The notes: generated from the letters alone by a model not told the origin. Counted from the stretch's first letter, positions 50,935 through 59,706 are shown. The stretch is DNA of 64,000 bases from Bacillota bacterium (GCA_023454175.1 JAEXRW010000033.1:1-64000), one strand, 5' to 3'. A program made the numbers and translations.

Positions 50935-52443
50935 TTACCCTTCCTGTACCGTCGTCTTGAATTTCTTGCCGTCCTTCCTGCAGATGATCTGTATGGTGTC
51001 CCGCGCCGTCTTCAGCGCGTTGGGGATCCCCCCGCCCGGCACCAGCCACTGCCCGCACATGTAAAAGCCGCCCAGCGCCGGTATTGTCTTGGGCAGGCTC
51101 TTGCCGAAGTTCTGTGTCGTCGGCAGCCACGCCATCGTCGCACCCTTCCACGTGCCGGTGTATCGGACGTAGGTCATCGGCGTCGCCACATCGATGGCCT
51201 CCACCTGCTTGGATATCCCGGGGAAGTGTTTCTCCAGTTTCAGGATCACGGCCTTGCCCAGCGCGTTCTTCGCAGTCTTATAATTCTTCTTGTTTTTATA
51301 TAGTCTCTCCCAGTAGGCGTAGTCTGTGAAGAAGCGGATCGCCATGGAGGCCTTCCCCTCCGGAGCCTGCGTCCTGTCAAAGGAATAGTTATGCACGATG
51401 AGCGTGTCGATATCCTGTTCCGCCGCTTGTAATGGCTCGTCCAGCTGGATGCAGTAGGTCCGCGCGTCCCCCCGCATGTCCCGCTTCACGCCCAGGGATA
51501 CCTGGATATACGGCGGGAACGTGGGCATGTTGTCGTACCAGTCCCGGATGCTCTCCGTGATATATCTGCCCTCCAGCATGTTGTATAAGGTAGCGTAGCC
51601 GTCCGAGGCGGAGATCACGATGTCTGCGTACTGTTCGGTGCCGTCTTCCAGCCGCACCCCGATGGCCTTGCCCTCCTGCACCAGGATTTTCTCTACCTTC
51701 TGCTTGTAATGCATCTTGCCGCCCAGGCTCAGGTACTTTTTTTCCATATCCCGGGCGATCTTGAGTGATCCCCCCTGCGGGAACCCCGCCGTCTTGTTGG
51801 CGCACCACGCCATCGTGCTCGCAAACATGGAAAACGGGATGTGTTCGCCCCACAGCGTGGTAAACATGTCCCGCAGCGTCTTGCTCTTGAAGCACGCCGC
51901 GAAGTCCGCCATGCTCTTCTTCCCATACCGGAAAAAAGTCATGTAGGCTTTCAGGTTCTTCAGCATGCCCGCCATCATTTTCATGTAGTCCAGCGGCCCC
52001 ATCGTTTCCATGGCTTTCCCCACCGGGGGCCTGAAGGTCTGCAGCGCGCGGATGACGCCGCACAGCTCCTCGATAGTATGTGCGTCCTGTGGATATGCGG
52101 ACTTCAGTTCCAGTTCCAGCCGCACCACATCGGTGTAAAAGATGATGGTCTTTCCCTGTTTGGTCACATACCGCCAGTACTCGTCGTCGTACAGGAAGGT
52201 ATTGTTCTGGATGACCCCCAGCTCCTGCCATATGCTGTAGAACATCCCGTCTTCCTGCGTCCCCGTGAACCAGTCGATGCAGCCGTCAAATTTGTATCCC
52301 TTGCGTTCCCACGCCGTGCACAGTCCGCCCGGCAGGTCGTGCATCTCGTAGATGTTGCTCAGGTAACCGTTCACCTGCGCGTAGCACCCCGCAGAAAGCC
52401 CCGCGATGCCCCCGCCGATGATGATGATGGATTTGCTCGTCAT
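50935..52443 (-). CDS. FAD-dependent oxidoreductase, phytoene-desaturase-like
   Basis: A 502-residue flavoprotein. The N-terminal Rossmann motif IIIIGGGIAGLSAGCYAQ (5-22) and the following GGLCTAWERKGYKFDGCIDW block match the phytoene desaturase/carotenoid isomerase-type family; a C-terminal GFYMCGQWLVPGGGIPNALKTARDTIQ binds FAD again. In anaerobes such enzymes are widespread and of unknown substrate. It lies downstream of the EFR1 ferredoxin and flavodoxin genes in the same direction, which could supply electrons. Confidence 0.9.
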   Translation of the reverse strand: MTSKSIIIIGGGIAGLSAGCYAQVNGYLSNIYEMHDLPGGLCTAWERKGYKFDGCIDWFTGTQEDGMFYSIWQELGVIQNNTFLYDDEYWRYVTKQGKTIIFYTDVVRLELELKSAYPQDAHTIEELCGVIRALQTFRPPVGKAMETMGPLDYMKMMAGMLKNLKAYMTFFRYGKKSMADFAACFKSKTLRDMFTTLWGEHIPFSMFASTMAWCANKTAGFPQGGSLKIARDMEKKYLSLGGKMHYKQKVEKILVQEGKAIGVRLEDGTEQYADIVISASDGYATLYNMLEGRYITESIRDWYDNMPTFPPYIQVSLGVKRDMRGDARTYCIQLDEPLQAAEQDIDTLIVHNYSFDRTQAPEGKASMAIRFFTDYAYWERLYKNKKNYKTAKNALGKAVILKLEKHFPGISKQVEAIDVATPMTYVRYTGTWKGATMAWLPTTQNFGKSLPKTIPALGGFYMCGQWLVPGGGIPNALKTARDTIQIICRKDGKKFKTTVQEG

Positions 52444-52473
52444 GGATGTTCCCCCCGATGAATGTAATAGTCT

Positions 52474-53265
52474 CTAGTCGTCATATATCTTCTTTTGTGC
52501 CATCATGTCATGTATCGAAATGTCCCTGTGCAGGTACCGCCCCTTGTTTCTTGTGACCCTTCCCCACTGGATGGTCTTCTGCGGGCAGCAGTTGATGCAC
52601 GCCATACAGAATTCACAGCCATGCAGCCATTTGGGCCTGCCATCCGCGAGCCGGATGTTGTCCACCGGGCACACCCTTTCGCAGATGCCGCATCCGTTGC
52701 ATTTTCCGTCTGTTTTGAAAAGGAGATCCATCTTGTGCGACGCCGCCATGAACATGGGGTATTCGGGATAAAGGTAAAAGGCTGTCTCCTTCTCGATTAC
52801 CTTTCTGCCATCGGATAGGATCTCTTTGATCTCCGCCAGCCGTTTCCCGCTCTCCGCCGCCAGTTTCTCTTGCTCATCGGGCGGCGGGATCCGGTATTTG
52901 GGGATGAAGTTGTCCACTGTTTTCAGGTAAAAGGCAGCGGACAGCTTTTGTTTCTTTCCCCGCAGCAGCCGGTTCATCAACTGGAATGCGTAGCACGACC
53001 AGGGTACCCCGCATGTCAGTACAGCAAATATATAACAGTCGTTTTTGAATTCCAGCTTCTTTATGAATTTCTTTGCCAGCCCCGGCAGCCCAGCAAAGTA
53101 CACGGGGAACACAAACCCTGCCTTTTCACAGGCTATCTCCACCTTGTCCTGTTTTACCAGCCCCGTTATGGGTACCAGGCCATAGTCTTTTCCGTCCCCG
53201 CTCAGCGTTCTTGCTGCCGCCAGGCTGTTTCCCGTCCCCGTGAAATAGTAGATCGTATTCTTCAT
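52474..53265 (-). CDS. EFR1 family flavodoxin-ferredoxin protein (first copy)
   Basis: A 263-residue two-domain electron carrier. The N-terminal part (1-150) is flavodoxin-like (IYYFTGTGNSLAAARTL binds FMN); the C-terminal part holds two 4Fe-4S motifs, CNGCGICERVCP (about 197-208) and CEFCMACINCCP (about 224-235). EFR1 proteins are common in anaerobic Bacillota; their partners vary. Start at 53265 with GGAGAGG; an ATG at 53286 overlaps the flavodoxin stop. A paralogue is found at 54940. Confidence 0.92.
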   Translation of the reverse strand: MKNTIYYFTGTGNSLAAARTLSGDGKDYGLVPITGLVKQDKVEIACEKAGFVFPVYFAGLPGLAKKFIKKLEFKNDCYIFAVLTCGVPWSCYAFQLMNRLLRGKKQKLSAAFYLKTVDNFIPKYRIPPPDEQEKLAAESGKRLAEIKEILSDGRKVIEKETAFYLYPEYPMFMAASHKMDLLFKTDGKCNGCGICERVCPVDNIRLADGRPKWLHGCEFCMACINCCPQKTIQWGRVTRNKGRYLHRDISIHDMMAQKKIYDD

Positions 53266-53282
53266 GTACCTCTCCAGGAATA

Positions 53283-53759
53283 TCATGATAATGCCTTCAC
53301 CAGTTCTTTTATGGCGCCCTCGTCCAGCTTCGTGTACCCTTCCTCCAGCCCCATGAACTTTTTCACCATCGCCCGCTCCACGAAATTCAGCTTCTTGAAG
53401 TCGATGGCCGATCCCACTGTGCCCTTGTATACGGCCTTTTTGATCAGCTCCGCCGGGAATGCCAGACGTATCTGTTCCTCCAGCGCCTCGGGCTCGGGCC
53501 GCGCCGCGCACAGGAAAAGCGCTGCTTTCTTGGTCAGCAGCTTGTCCAGGTTGGCTTCCGCAAACGCCGTCAGCTCCTTCTGCGTCTTCCCGATGTATAC
53601 CGAGCCGCCCAGCACCACCTGGTCATAGTCGTCCAGGTTCAGCTTTTTGGCTTCTTTGATTCCGAATACTGATGCGCCGTCTTTCAGTCCCTCCCGGATC
53701 ATCTCCGCCACGGTCTTTGCCGTCCCGCATTTGGTCGAATAGATAATGGCTGTCTTCAT
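53283..53759 (-). CDS. Flavodoxin domain protein
   Basis: A 158-residue flavodoxin-like protein resembling menaquinone-dependent protoporphyrinogen dehydrogenase-type flavodoxins. The FMN phosphate loop is IYSTKCGTAKTVAEMI (6-21), and VVLGGSVYIGKTQKELTAF follows near 48-66. It is immediately upstream of the EFR1 gene and probably forms one transcript with it and the FAD oxidoreductase. The start follows AAAGGAG. Confidence 0.9.
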   Translation of the reverse strand: MKTAIIYSTKCGTAKTVAEMIREGLKDGASVFGIKEAKKLNLDDYDQVVLGGSVYIGKTQKELTAFAEANLDKLLTKKAALFLCAARPEPEALEEQIRLAFPAELIKKAVYKGTVGSAIDFKKLNFVERAMVKKFMGLEEGYTKLDEGAIKELVKALS

Positions 53760-53828
53760 ACTTGTCTTGCTCCTTTTGTCGTTCTTCTCTCAAATCATGT
53801 AATAATGTCCGAAGAGCATTTTCTTCTT

Positions 53829-53920
53829 GGCTCCCTCAGACGCGCGTAGCGTGCGTTTTTGAGGGGAGCTGGCGCCCAAGCAACCAACAGGGTTGCTTGG
53901 CGACTGGAGGAGGAAAATTA
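53829..53920. repeat. Nested-hairpin repeat, copy 9
   Basis: GGCTCCCTCAGACGCGCG left end, GAGGGGAGC, inner stem CCAAGCAACC-AACA-GGGTTGCTTGG, end ACTGGAGGAGG. Confidence 0.8.
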
Positions 53921-53987
53921 CAAGCACTCAATTCTAATTTAATTTCTATTATAAATCAATCGGTTAGTCTATACACTATTGTATCAT

Positions 53988-54017
53988 AAAAAAAGCCCCC
54001 GCATCTTTGGCGGAGGC
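53988..54017 (-). terminator. Terminator of the 98-residue membrane protein gene
   Basis: Stem GCCCCCGC/GCGGAGGC (one mismatch) followed on the minus strand by TTTTTTT. Confidence 0.75.
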
Positions 54018-54037
54018 ATGGGTGCCATTTATGATGC

Positions 54038-54334
54038 CTAGTCCAGGATTGGCGAAATGGATGGTGACGGGAAGGGGGAAAGCGGGATGCCCGCCTGTGT
54101 GAATACCCAAATGAGCACGATGATGATGTTCACCACCAGGCCGATGAGGCAAAGCACGAGCGCGGCGCTCAGCCGTTTGTCTTTTGTCCCTTCCGCGGTT
54201 TGTTTCGACTGCACGCCGTACAGCACCAGTCCGATAGTCGCCAGGATGACCGCGACGCATGCGATGTAAAATACCCAACCAAAGAAAGCCAGTGCGCAGG
54301 ACAGGATGCCCATGACCAGTAATGCAAGTGGCAT
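54038..54334 (-). CDS. Small membrane protein, DUF4190-like
   Basis: A 98-residue protein with four hydrophobic stretches in two pairs (LALLVMGILSCALAFFGWVF, ACVAVILATIGLVLYG; then AALVLCLIGLVVNIIIVLIWVF), the layout of small DUF4190-type membrane proteins. The start has GAGGAGGG upstream. No function is known. It lies between the two EFR1 loci but in its own unit. Confidence 0.75.
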   Translation of the reverse strand: MPLALLVMGILSCALAFFGWVFYIACVAVILATIGLVLYGVQSKQTAEGTKDKRLSAALVLCLIGLVVNIIIVLIWVFTQAGIPLSPFPSPSISPILD

Positions 54335-54483
54335 ATGTATACCCTCCTCTTAACTTCAGCATGATTCCATGTATATTTAACCACGCGCTCCTTGGAGTGT
54401 CAAATTCGTACAGCATCGAAAGATATGAAAGAAAGCACTTCCCTGCATTTGAGCATTGAGGTGAGAAGTTAGTTTATTTTTTC

Positions 54484-54924
54484 TTACCGGCACAGTTCAA
54501 TATCCACGCAACGCGGGAAGCGCTCACACCGGAATAGGTTTTTGTGGATGCTCCCTTTACCGTCGCACACACCGCATAAATAGCTGCATGCATCATTCTC
54601 GTTGGGGGAATCGATATGATGCCATATCAATCCGGTACCTTTACATTCGGCGCATTTCTGCTCTGTCTGCGTTTCCGAGATATTCCAGCCCGTGCTTTTC
54701 ATCTTTTCAATCAGCGTTGTGAGCAAGCCGTTTACTTCATCCCTGTTTTCTCCGGATTTGATCGCTTCTACAGCCCCAATGGATATCTCGGACCCCGGCA
54801 GCCGCATCACGATATCCACCTTGTCATACCATGAATGGCACTGGGGTATCAGCTTTTTCAAGCCCAGCCAGTCCGCTTTGGCTTCATACGCTGCGATCTG
54901 CTGTTTCAGGTATTCCGATGGCAT
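54484..54924 (-). CDS. Hypothetical protein with two CxxCxGxG-type motifs
   Basis: A 146-residue protein. The first 85 residues are helical without a known family. The C-terminal half has two zinc-finger-like motifs of the kind seen in DnaJ and TRAP-inhibitory anti-TRAP proteins: CAECKGTG (about 90-97) and CGVCDGKG (about 117-124), with further Cys at 133 and 145. The two motifs could clasp one or two Zn ions. The start has GGAGG upstream. It precedes nothing recognisable; the next gene upstream is EFR1. Confidence 0.7.
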   Translation of the reverse strand: MPSEYLKQQIAAYEAKADWLGLKKLIPQCHSWYDKVDIVMRLPGSEISIGAVEAIKSGENRDEVNGLLTTLIEKMKSTGWNISETQTEQKCAECKGTGLIWHHIDSPNENDACSYLCGVCDGKGSIHKNLFRCERFPRCVDIELCR

Positions 54925-54939
54925 GGATAACGCCTCCGT

Positions 54940-55731
54940 TCATTCGCTTGTTATCATCGTCTTCTGCCCCATGATCTCCTTTAATGTGACCTCCGGGTAT
55001 CTGTACCGGCCCTTGCCCCGCGTCTTGTCCTTCCACTCGATAGCCGTCTTCGGGCAGTGGTGGATGCACGCCAGGCAGAATTCGCAGTGATGCAGATAAG
55101 ATGGTTTTCCGTCCTTGATCTGGATATTCTCAACAGGGCACACCTTCTCGCACGTCCCGCACCCGTTGCAGGCCTCCCCCACAGTGAATTTGCGGTCCAG
55201 CTTCGGCGCCACCAGAGCAAAACGTGGATAGATGGCGTGGAAGATCCATTTCCCCTCCCGCTCCATCTTTTCTTCTCCCCGGTGGATGACCTCAGCAATA
55301 GCGTGGGCTTTTTCGTCCACCCCACGGTTGACTGTCTCCAGTTCGTCCGGTCGCGGCATTTTGTAGATCGGGAGGTAATTGTCCACCATCGGCACGGTGA
55401 ACCCGGCCGAAAGCCTCTGCCCCTTCTGTTTGAGTTCGGACCGCATCCCGTGCAGCGCATAGGAATACTGGGTGTCCCCGCACGTCACTACGGCAAAGAT
55501 GTAGGGCTTGTTTTGGAATTCCAGCTTTTGGATAAACCGTTTCACGATCAGCGGCAGTCCGGTGTAATAAAGCGGAAAAACGAGTCCCACCCGCCCGCAG
55601 TCGATTCTCACCTCTTCAGCGTCGCGCAATGCCGCCATCGGCGCCAGTTCATACCCAGCCTGTGCCGCCAGTTTCTTCGCCACCGCCAGGCTGTTCCCCG
55701 TCCCCGTAAAATAAAAGATGGTGTCCTTCAT
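54940..55731 (-). CDS. EFR1 family flavodoxin-ferredoxin protein (second copy)
   Basis: A 263-residue paralogue of the protein at 52474. N-terminus IFYFTGTGNSLAVAKKLA (FMN loop); 4Fe-4S motifs CNGCGTCEKVCP and CEFCLACIHHCP near 197-235. The two copies are the same length and align throughout, so they arose by duplication about 2.5 kb apart. It is transcribed just upstream of the CxxC-motif protein, which may belong to its transcript (15 bp gap). Confidence 0.92.
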   Translation of the reverse strand: MKDTIFYFTGTGNSLAVAKKLAAQAGYELAPMAALRDAEEVRIDCGRVGLVFPLYYTGLPLIVKRFIQKLEFQNKPYIFAVVTCGDTQYSYALHGMRSELKQKGQRLSAGFTVPMVDNYLPIYKMPRPDELETVNRGVDEKAHAIAEVIHRGEEKMEREGKWIFHAIYPRFALVAPKLDRKFTVGEACNGCGTCEKVCPVENIQIKDGKPSYLHHCEFCLACIHHCPKTAIEWKDKTRGKGRYRYPEVTLKEIMGQKTMITSE

Positions 55732-55926
55732 TCTTCAGACCTCTCTCCCGTCAAAGGCACGCAATATATAAATTGTTATACTATATATTACCATATTATG
55801 CTCGCTGGATAAAGAAAAGAAATATTGACCTGCAGTTTGAACTGTTGTACAGGAAGTTATAGCCTAATGCTCTTTTATAAATGTGGCAATGCTCTGTGTT
55901 TGCTCACAATTTGAAAGTATTCGTAG

Positions 55927-55948
55927 GGGCTGATGCCCACATCAGCCC
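55927..55948. repeat. Short hairpin repeat, GTAGGGG family, copy 3
   Basis: Stem GGGCTGATG/CATCAGCCC with a CCCA loop, preceded by GTAG. The gap 55732-56108 has no other feature. Confidence 0.7.
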
Positions 55949-56108
55949 TTTCCGCATTGTCGTCTTCAATGACCTGAACGTTTGCCGTGAAGCAGAAGTT
56001 CGCAGTGGAGAACATTCCGTTGCACGCCGTCCCTTAGAGCGAAGGCTACTCCGCACCGACTGAACGTAAACCGCAACGCAGTATCAAGACATTCTGGGTA
56101 GCCGCCAC

Positions 56109-57407
56109 TTACTTCCCGCGCTTTTCGCGTAACTTCCGTATCTCCTTTTCATACCCCATGTCGCTGGGCACGTAATACTTCTTCCCCTTCATGTTCTCCG
56201 GCATGTATTGCTGCTCCACGTAGTGCCCCGGGTAGTTGTGCGCGTACTTGTATCCTTGCCCGTACCCCAGTTTGTCCGCGCCGTAATAGCTGGTATCCCG
56301 CAGGTGCATCGGCACCGGCTCCATCACCATATTCTCCACGTCGCCGAATGCCCCGCCGATCGCCGACACGATGGCGTTGGATTTCTCCGATTCGCAGACT
56401 GTGATGATGGCTTGTGATATGGGCAGCCGCGCCTCCGGCAATCCGATATATTCCAGCGCCTGCGCCGCCGCCACCGCCGTCAGCATCGCCATGGGGTTTG
56501 CCATCCCTACGTCTTCGCTTGCGTGCGCGATGATCCTGCGTACGATCACGCGGGGGTCCACCCCCGCATACACCATCCGGGCAAACCAGTGCATCGCCGC
56601 GTCGCTGTCCGAGCCCCGCAGGCTCTTGCAGAATGCGCTCAGCATATCGTAGAATTGCTGTTGGTCGCACTGCATCGGCCGTTTCTGGATGCTCTCTTTC
56701 GCCACCTCCATGTCGATGTGGATGGTCCCGTCCGCATTGGCCTTCGTTGTAACGGCAGCCAGTTCCAATGCGTTCAATGCCGTCCGCGCGTCCCCGTTCG
56801 CCATGTCCGCGATGAATTCCCGGGCCTCCGGGTCGAAAGCGATGTGCATCGCCCCCAGCCCGCGTTCTCGGTCCTGTAAAGCCGCGTCCAGCGCCGCCAG
56901 GATATCCTCCTTGTTGAGGGGGTGGAATTCGAATATCCTGCACCGGCTGATGATGGCGCTCGTCATGGAGAGCAGCGGGTTCTCGGTGGTGGAGCCGATG
57001 AAGCGGATGGTCCCGGCCTCGATGGCGGGCAGGATGCTGTCGCTCTGCGCCTTGTTCCACCGGTGGCACTCGTCCAGCAGCAGGTAGGTGTGCTGGTTGT
57101 AGAGCTTCAGCCGGTTCTGCGCTTCCTCGATGATCTCGCGCACCTCCTTCACCCCGCTGGTGACGGCGTTCAGTTTCACGAACATCGATTTTGTCGCGTT
57201 GGCGATGATATGCGCCAGCGTCGTCTTCCCCGTCCCCGGCGGCCCGTAAAAGATGCTGGACGTCATCTGATCCGCCAGGATCGCGCGCCGCAGCAGCCGT
57301 CCTTCGCCGATCAGGTGTTTCTGCCCGAAAAATTCCTCCAGTGTCCGCGGCCGCATCCGGTCCGCCAGCGGGGCCATCTTTTTCGCCGCCATATCGAAAA
57401 GGTCCAT
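56109..57407 (-). CDS. rarA: Replication-associated recombination protein A (AAA+ ATPase)
   Basis: A 432-residue RarA/MgsA protein. Walker A GPPGTGKT (55-62), Walker B LLLDECHRW near 103-111, sensor 1 FIGSTTENP near 128, sensor 2 and the C-terminal tetramerisation domain (KLGYGQGYKYAHNYPGHYVEQQYMPENMKGKKYY block). RarA acts at stalled replication forks. Start chosen at 57407 behind GAGGGG. A LexA-type box in the promoter (57500-57513) suggests SOS control. Confidence 0.95.
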   Translation of the reverse strand: MDLFDMAAKKMAPLADRMRPRTLEEFFGQKHLIGEGRLLRRAILADQMTSSIFYGPPGTGKTTLAHIIANATKSMFVKLNAVTSGVKEVREIIEEAQNRLKLYNQHTYLLLDECHRWNKAQSDSILPAIEAGTIRFIGSTTENPLLSMTSAIISRCRIFEFHPLNKEDILAALDAALQDRERGLGAMHIAFDPEAREFIADMANGDARTALNALELAAVTTKANADGTIHIDMEVAKESIQKRPMQCDQQQFYDMLSAFCKSLRGSDSDAAMHWFARMVYAGVDPRVIVRRIIAHASEDVGMANPMAMLTAVAAAQALEYIGLPEARLPISQAIITVCESEKSNAIVSAIGGAFGDVENMVMEPVPMHLRDTSYYGADKLGYGQGYKYAHNYPGHYVEQQYMPENMKGKKYYVPSDMGYEKEIRKLREKRGK

Positions 57408-57485
57408 CCCTCTCCCCTCCTCTATCTGAGCAAGGTGCATAACCTGCCGCTCGTTTCTTTCCCGATTATACCTCTTTCCACCCTG

Positions 57486-57513
57486 ATTATACCATAATGC
57501 GAACAATTGTTCT
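57486..57513 (-). promoter_or_regulatory. rarA: rarA promoter with LexA (SOS) box
   Basis: An extended -10 TGGTATAAT (TATAAT at 57486-57491) and, upstream, the palindrome CGAACAATTGTTCT (57500-57513), which fits the Gram-positive LexA consensus CGAACNNNNGTTCG at 13 of 14 positions counting the free Ns. It covers the -35 region, the usual place for repression. Confidence 0.7.
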
Positions 57514-57546
57514 ATGCGGGATATTCTTTTTGCGAAATATCAATAA

Positions 57547-57565
57547 GGCGGCTGTTAAAGCCGCC
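57547..57565 (-). terminator. Terminator of the ComFB-like gene
   Basis: Stem GGCGGCT/AGCCGCC with a 5-base loop, then TTATTGATATTT on the minus strand. Confidence 0.7.
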
Positions 57566-57589
57566 CTGAAAGCATATTTGCTGGTATAC

Positions 57590-57883
57590 TTAATGTCTGG
57601 GAGATTTTTTTACGATTTCAAGCGCCTTGATGATGTCAAAAGTCAGGTCCACCTGGTATTGCAGGATGGTTGTCTCTATCTCCGAGAAAAGCGCGCCTTT
57701 GATTGTTGTAACATACTTCGGCTTTACGGAATTCAGCACGATCGCGCACGTGTTGAGAAAGCACTTCTGGCACTGACATATATCCATGGTCTTCATCAGC
57801 TCCGCCGTTTTCCGCCGCACGGCCTCTTCGGCCACATTCACCAGTATGAAATCGCTGTCTTTTTTATCAGTGCACAAATCCAT
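57590..57883 (-). CDS. ComFB-like (late competence) family protein
   Basis: A 97-residue protein of the ComFB family (PF10719): ILVNVAEEAVRRKTAELM, then CQCQKCFLNTCAIVLNSVKPKYVTT with the four-Cys cluster that may bind zinc, and IIKALEIVKKSPRH at the end, a close match to the family pattern. Function unsettled; members have been linked to competence and to c-di-GMP binding. Start at 57883 behind AAAGGAAAG; upstream open frame ignored. Confidence 0.85.
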   Translation of the reverse strand: MDLCTDKKDSDFILVNVAEEAVRRKTAELMKTMDICQCQKCFLNTCAIVLNSVKPKYVTTIKGALFSEIETTILQYQVDLTFDIIKALEIVKKSPRH

Positions 57884-57956
57884 CTTTCCTTTAGTTCGTA
57901 TTTTTTGTATTTGATATGTATATCGGCATTTTCTGGATTTGCTTAACTGTATTGGT

Positions 57957-58730
57957 TTATCGATGGTATGCGATGAAGAAGAACCGTTTGAAAGGAAATA
58001 GCACCCGTCCGTCTGGCCTCGCGGGATAATCATGTTTCAGTCCCTCCAAAACTTCCTTTATGAATGCGTCTGCACGTTCCTGCGGCAGCCGTTCCAGGTA
58101 CGGTTTCATCCCCGTCGAGCGGATCATCTCGATGATCGCCCCGTGCCCCTCCATCACATGGAAATATTCCGTCGCCCAGAGACAGATGTTCCTGCTCTTT
58201 TCATAAAGCAGATCATAATAATACTCGTCCCGGTAAAATATAAATCCCGGGTCAAATCCCTCGTAATATCCCGCCCATTTCGCACTTGTCGCAATCTTTT
58301 GGATTGTACGCGCGATAGGCATTTCCTCAAATTGCGGGATCTGCGCCGCGAAAGCGCCCCCCGGTTTCACCATGGCGAATAGCTTCGGGATCAGTTTATC
58401 ATGCCCCGGTATCCACTGCAGCGACGCGTTGGCAAATAGCAAGTTGAATGTGCCCAGGTGCGAGATGTCGCCCCCCGCGTCCCCGGTGATGAACGTGATC
58501 CCGGGATAGTCCATCTTCGCCCTTTCGATCATCGCCTCCGAGATGTCCATGCCGGTGATATCAGCGTTCCCCCACCGGTGCTTCAGTGCGATCGTGCTGT
58601 TCCCCGGCCCGCAGCCGATGTCGAGTATCCGCCCCGGCGCCTGTAATTCGATGCGTGCGATCAGGTCGTGCGCCGGCAGCGTCCGTTCCTTTTCAAACTG
58701 CAGGTAAAGTTCCGGGTTCCAGTCAGGCAT
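57957..58730 (-). CDS. Trans-aconitate 2-methyltransferase-like SAM methyltransferase
   Basis: A 257-residue class I methyltransferase. SAM motif ILDIGCGPGNST (33-44), ITGMDISEAMIERAK near 58-72, and FNLLFANASLQWIPGH near 92-107. The MPDWNPELYLQFEKERTLPA start is typical of Tam, which methylates trans-aconitate to remove an aconitase inhibitor. Start placed at 58730, with AAAGGATTG upstream. Confidence 0.88.
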   Translation of the reverse strand: MPDWNPELYLQFEKERTLPAHDLIARIELQAPGRILDIGCGPGNSTIALKHRWGNADITGMDISEAMIERAKMDYPGITFITGDAGGDISHLGTFNLLFANASLQWIPGHDKLIPKLFAMVKPGGAFAAQIPQFEEMPIARTIQKIATSAKWAGYYEGFDPGFIFYRDEYYYDLLYEKSRNICLWATEYFHVMEGHGAIIEMIRSTGMKPYLERLPQERADAFIKEVLEGLKHDYPARPDGRVLFPFKRFFFIAYHR

Positions 58731-58890
58731 ACAGATCAATCCTTTTCTTTGCAGTTTGGGGCTCACGCGTTAAGGGCCGTTGGGTTTCAATGTATGCATT
58801 GAATCTTCCTGTGCCAGTCTGGGGAAGCAGATTATCACATGCATGATCTGCTGCCTTGATGCTTCTTAAAATGCTTGATATGCTCTGTAG

Positions 58891-58912
58891 GGGCTGATGC
58901 CTACATCAGCCC
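58891..58912. repeat. Short hairpin repeat, GTAGGGG family, copy 4
   Basis: Stem GGGCTGATG/CATCAGCCC, loop CCTA, preceded by GTAG; only the loop differs from copy 3. Confidence 0.7.
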
Positions 58913-58966
58913 GCGCTTTGATTGTCGTATTTCTAAGATTGCGTTGGTAACGATCGCCAGGCAGCC

Positions 58967-59530
58967 CTAATACAGTCCGAACGTTTCTTTCTCGAAAGTC
59001 TCCAGCAGCGCTTTCATTCCCGGCAGCCGTTCCTTCGCCATCGCCCTGGACTTGTCGAATATCAGTGCCCCCGGCAGCTTCTCCATCTGGCCCTTTGCTG
59101 CGTCGAATGCCTTTTTCAGGTCCCGTGGGGTCATGGAAAACCGCCGTAATACCCCCACCGCCCCCAGGAAATCCAGCGCGTCCGCGTCGAAAAGTAGCGC
59201 CGCCTCGGTTGAATTATCCTTCGTCGCCCGGTGGTGGTATTCGATGCACTCCAGCACCCGTTCCTTCTGCTTCGGGTCGATCCCGGCCTTTTCCAGGTAT
59301 TCGCCCGCCACCTGCTTCGAGCGCAACGCATGGTCCACGCCTTCCTGGATCCACGGTTTGTACCCGCCCCAGTCGTGCAGGTAGCAGGCCAGCCATACGG
59401 CTTCCCGGTCGTACTCCTGCCCCTCGCCGATCGTTTCAATGAGCTTCAGCAGTCGTCTGGTGTGGTTGATCCCCCATCCCCCGCCGTATTCCTCCGTCAG
59501 CGCCGCGATCTTCTCCTTGTCGATAGCCAT
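58967..59530 (-). CDS. HD domain phosphohydrolase-like protein
   Basis: A 187-residue HD-superfamily protein: H of INHTRRLLKLIETI near 21, the HD pair in LACYLHDWGGY near 51-61, then the His pair in ECIEYHHRAT near 99-102 and the Asp in FDADALDFLGAVG near 114. A metal-dependent phosphohydrolase of uncertain nucleotide substrate. The start at 59530 has AGGAGG. Confidence 0.9.
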   Translation of the reverse strand: MAIDKEKIAALTEEYGGGWGINHTRRLLKLIETIGEGQEYDREAVWLACYLHDWGGYKPWIQEGVDHALRSKQVAGEYLEKAGIDPKQKERVLECIEYHHRATKDNSTEAALLFDADALDFLGAVGVLRRFSMTPRDLKKAFDAAKGQMEKLPGALIFDKSRAMAKERLPGMKALLETFEKETFGLY

Positions 59531-59623
59531 GGCCGTATCCTCCTGTATATGAAATTTGATTACTCGGCTTTTCATCCTGAATATACCATATTCCCCGCCC
59601 CTTTGTTAACAGCTGCAGGTAAA

Positions 59624-59658
59624 GAAAAACCCCCGGCTCTTGATTTTACCGGAGGTTT
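59624..59658 (-). terminator. Terminator after serA
   Basis: Stem AAACCCCCGG/CCGGAGGTTT (one mismatch) running into TTTTTCTTT on the minus strand. Confidence 0.7.
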
Positions 59659-59706
59659 AAACTGTTTTTGTCTATGCCCGAAGGTATCTGTGAGGTATCC
59701 CCCGAA

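Noticed and set aside
55881..56063. A 60-residue plus-strand frame before rarA
   Set aside because: No ribosome site; it spans the GTAGGGG hairpin repeat.
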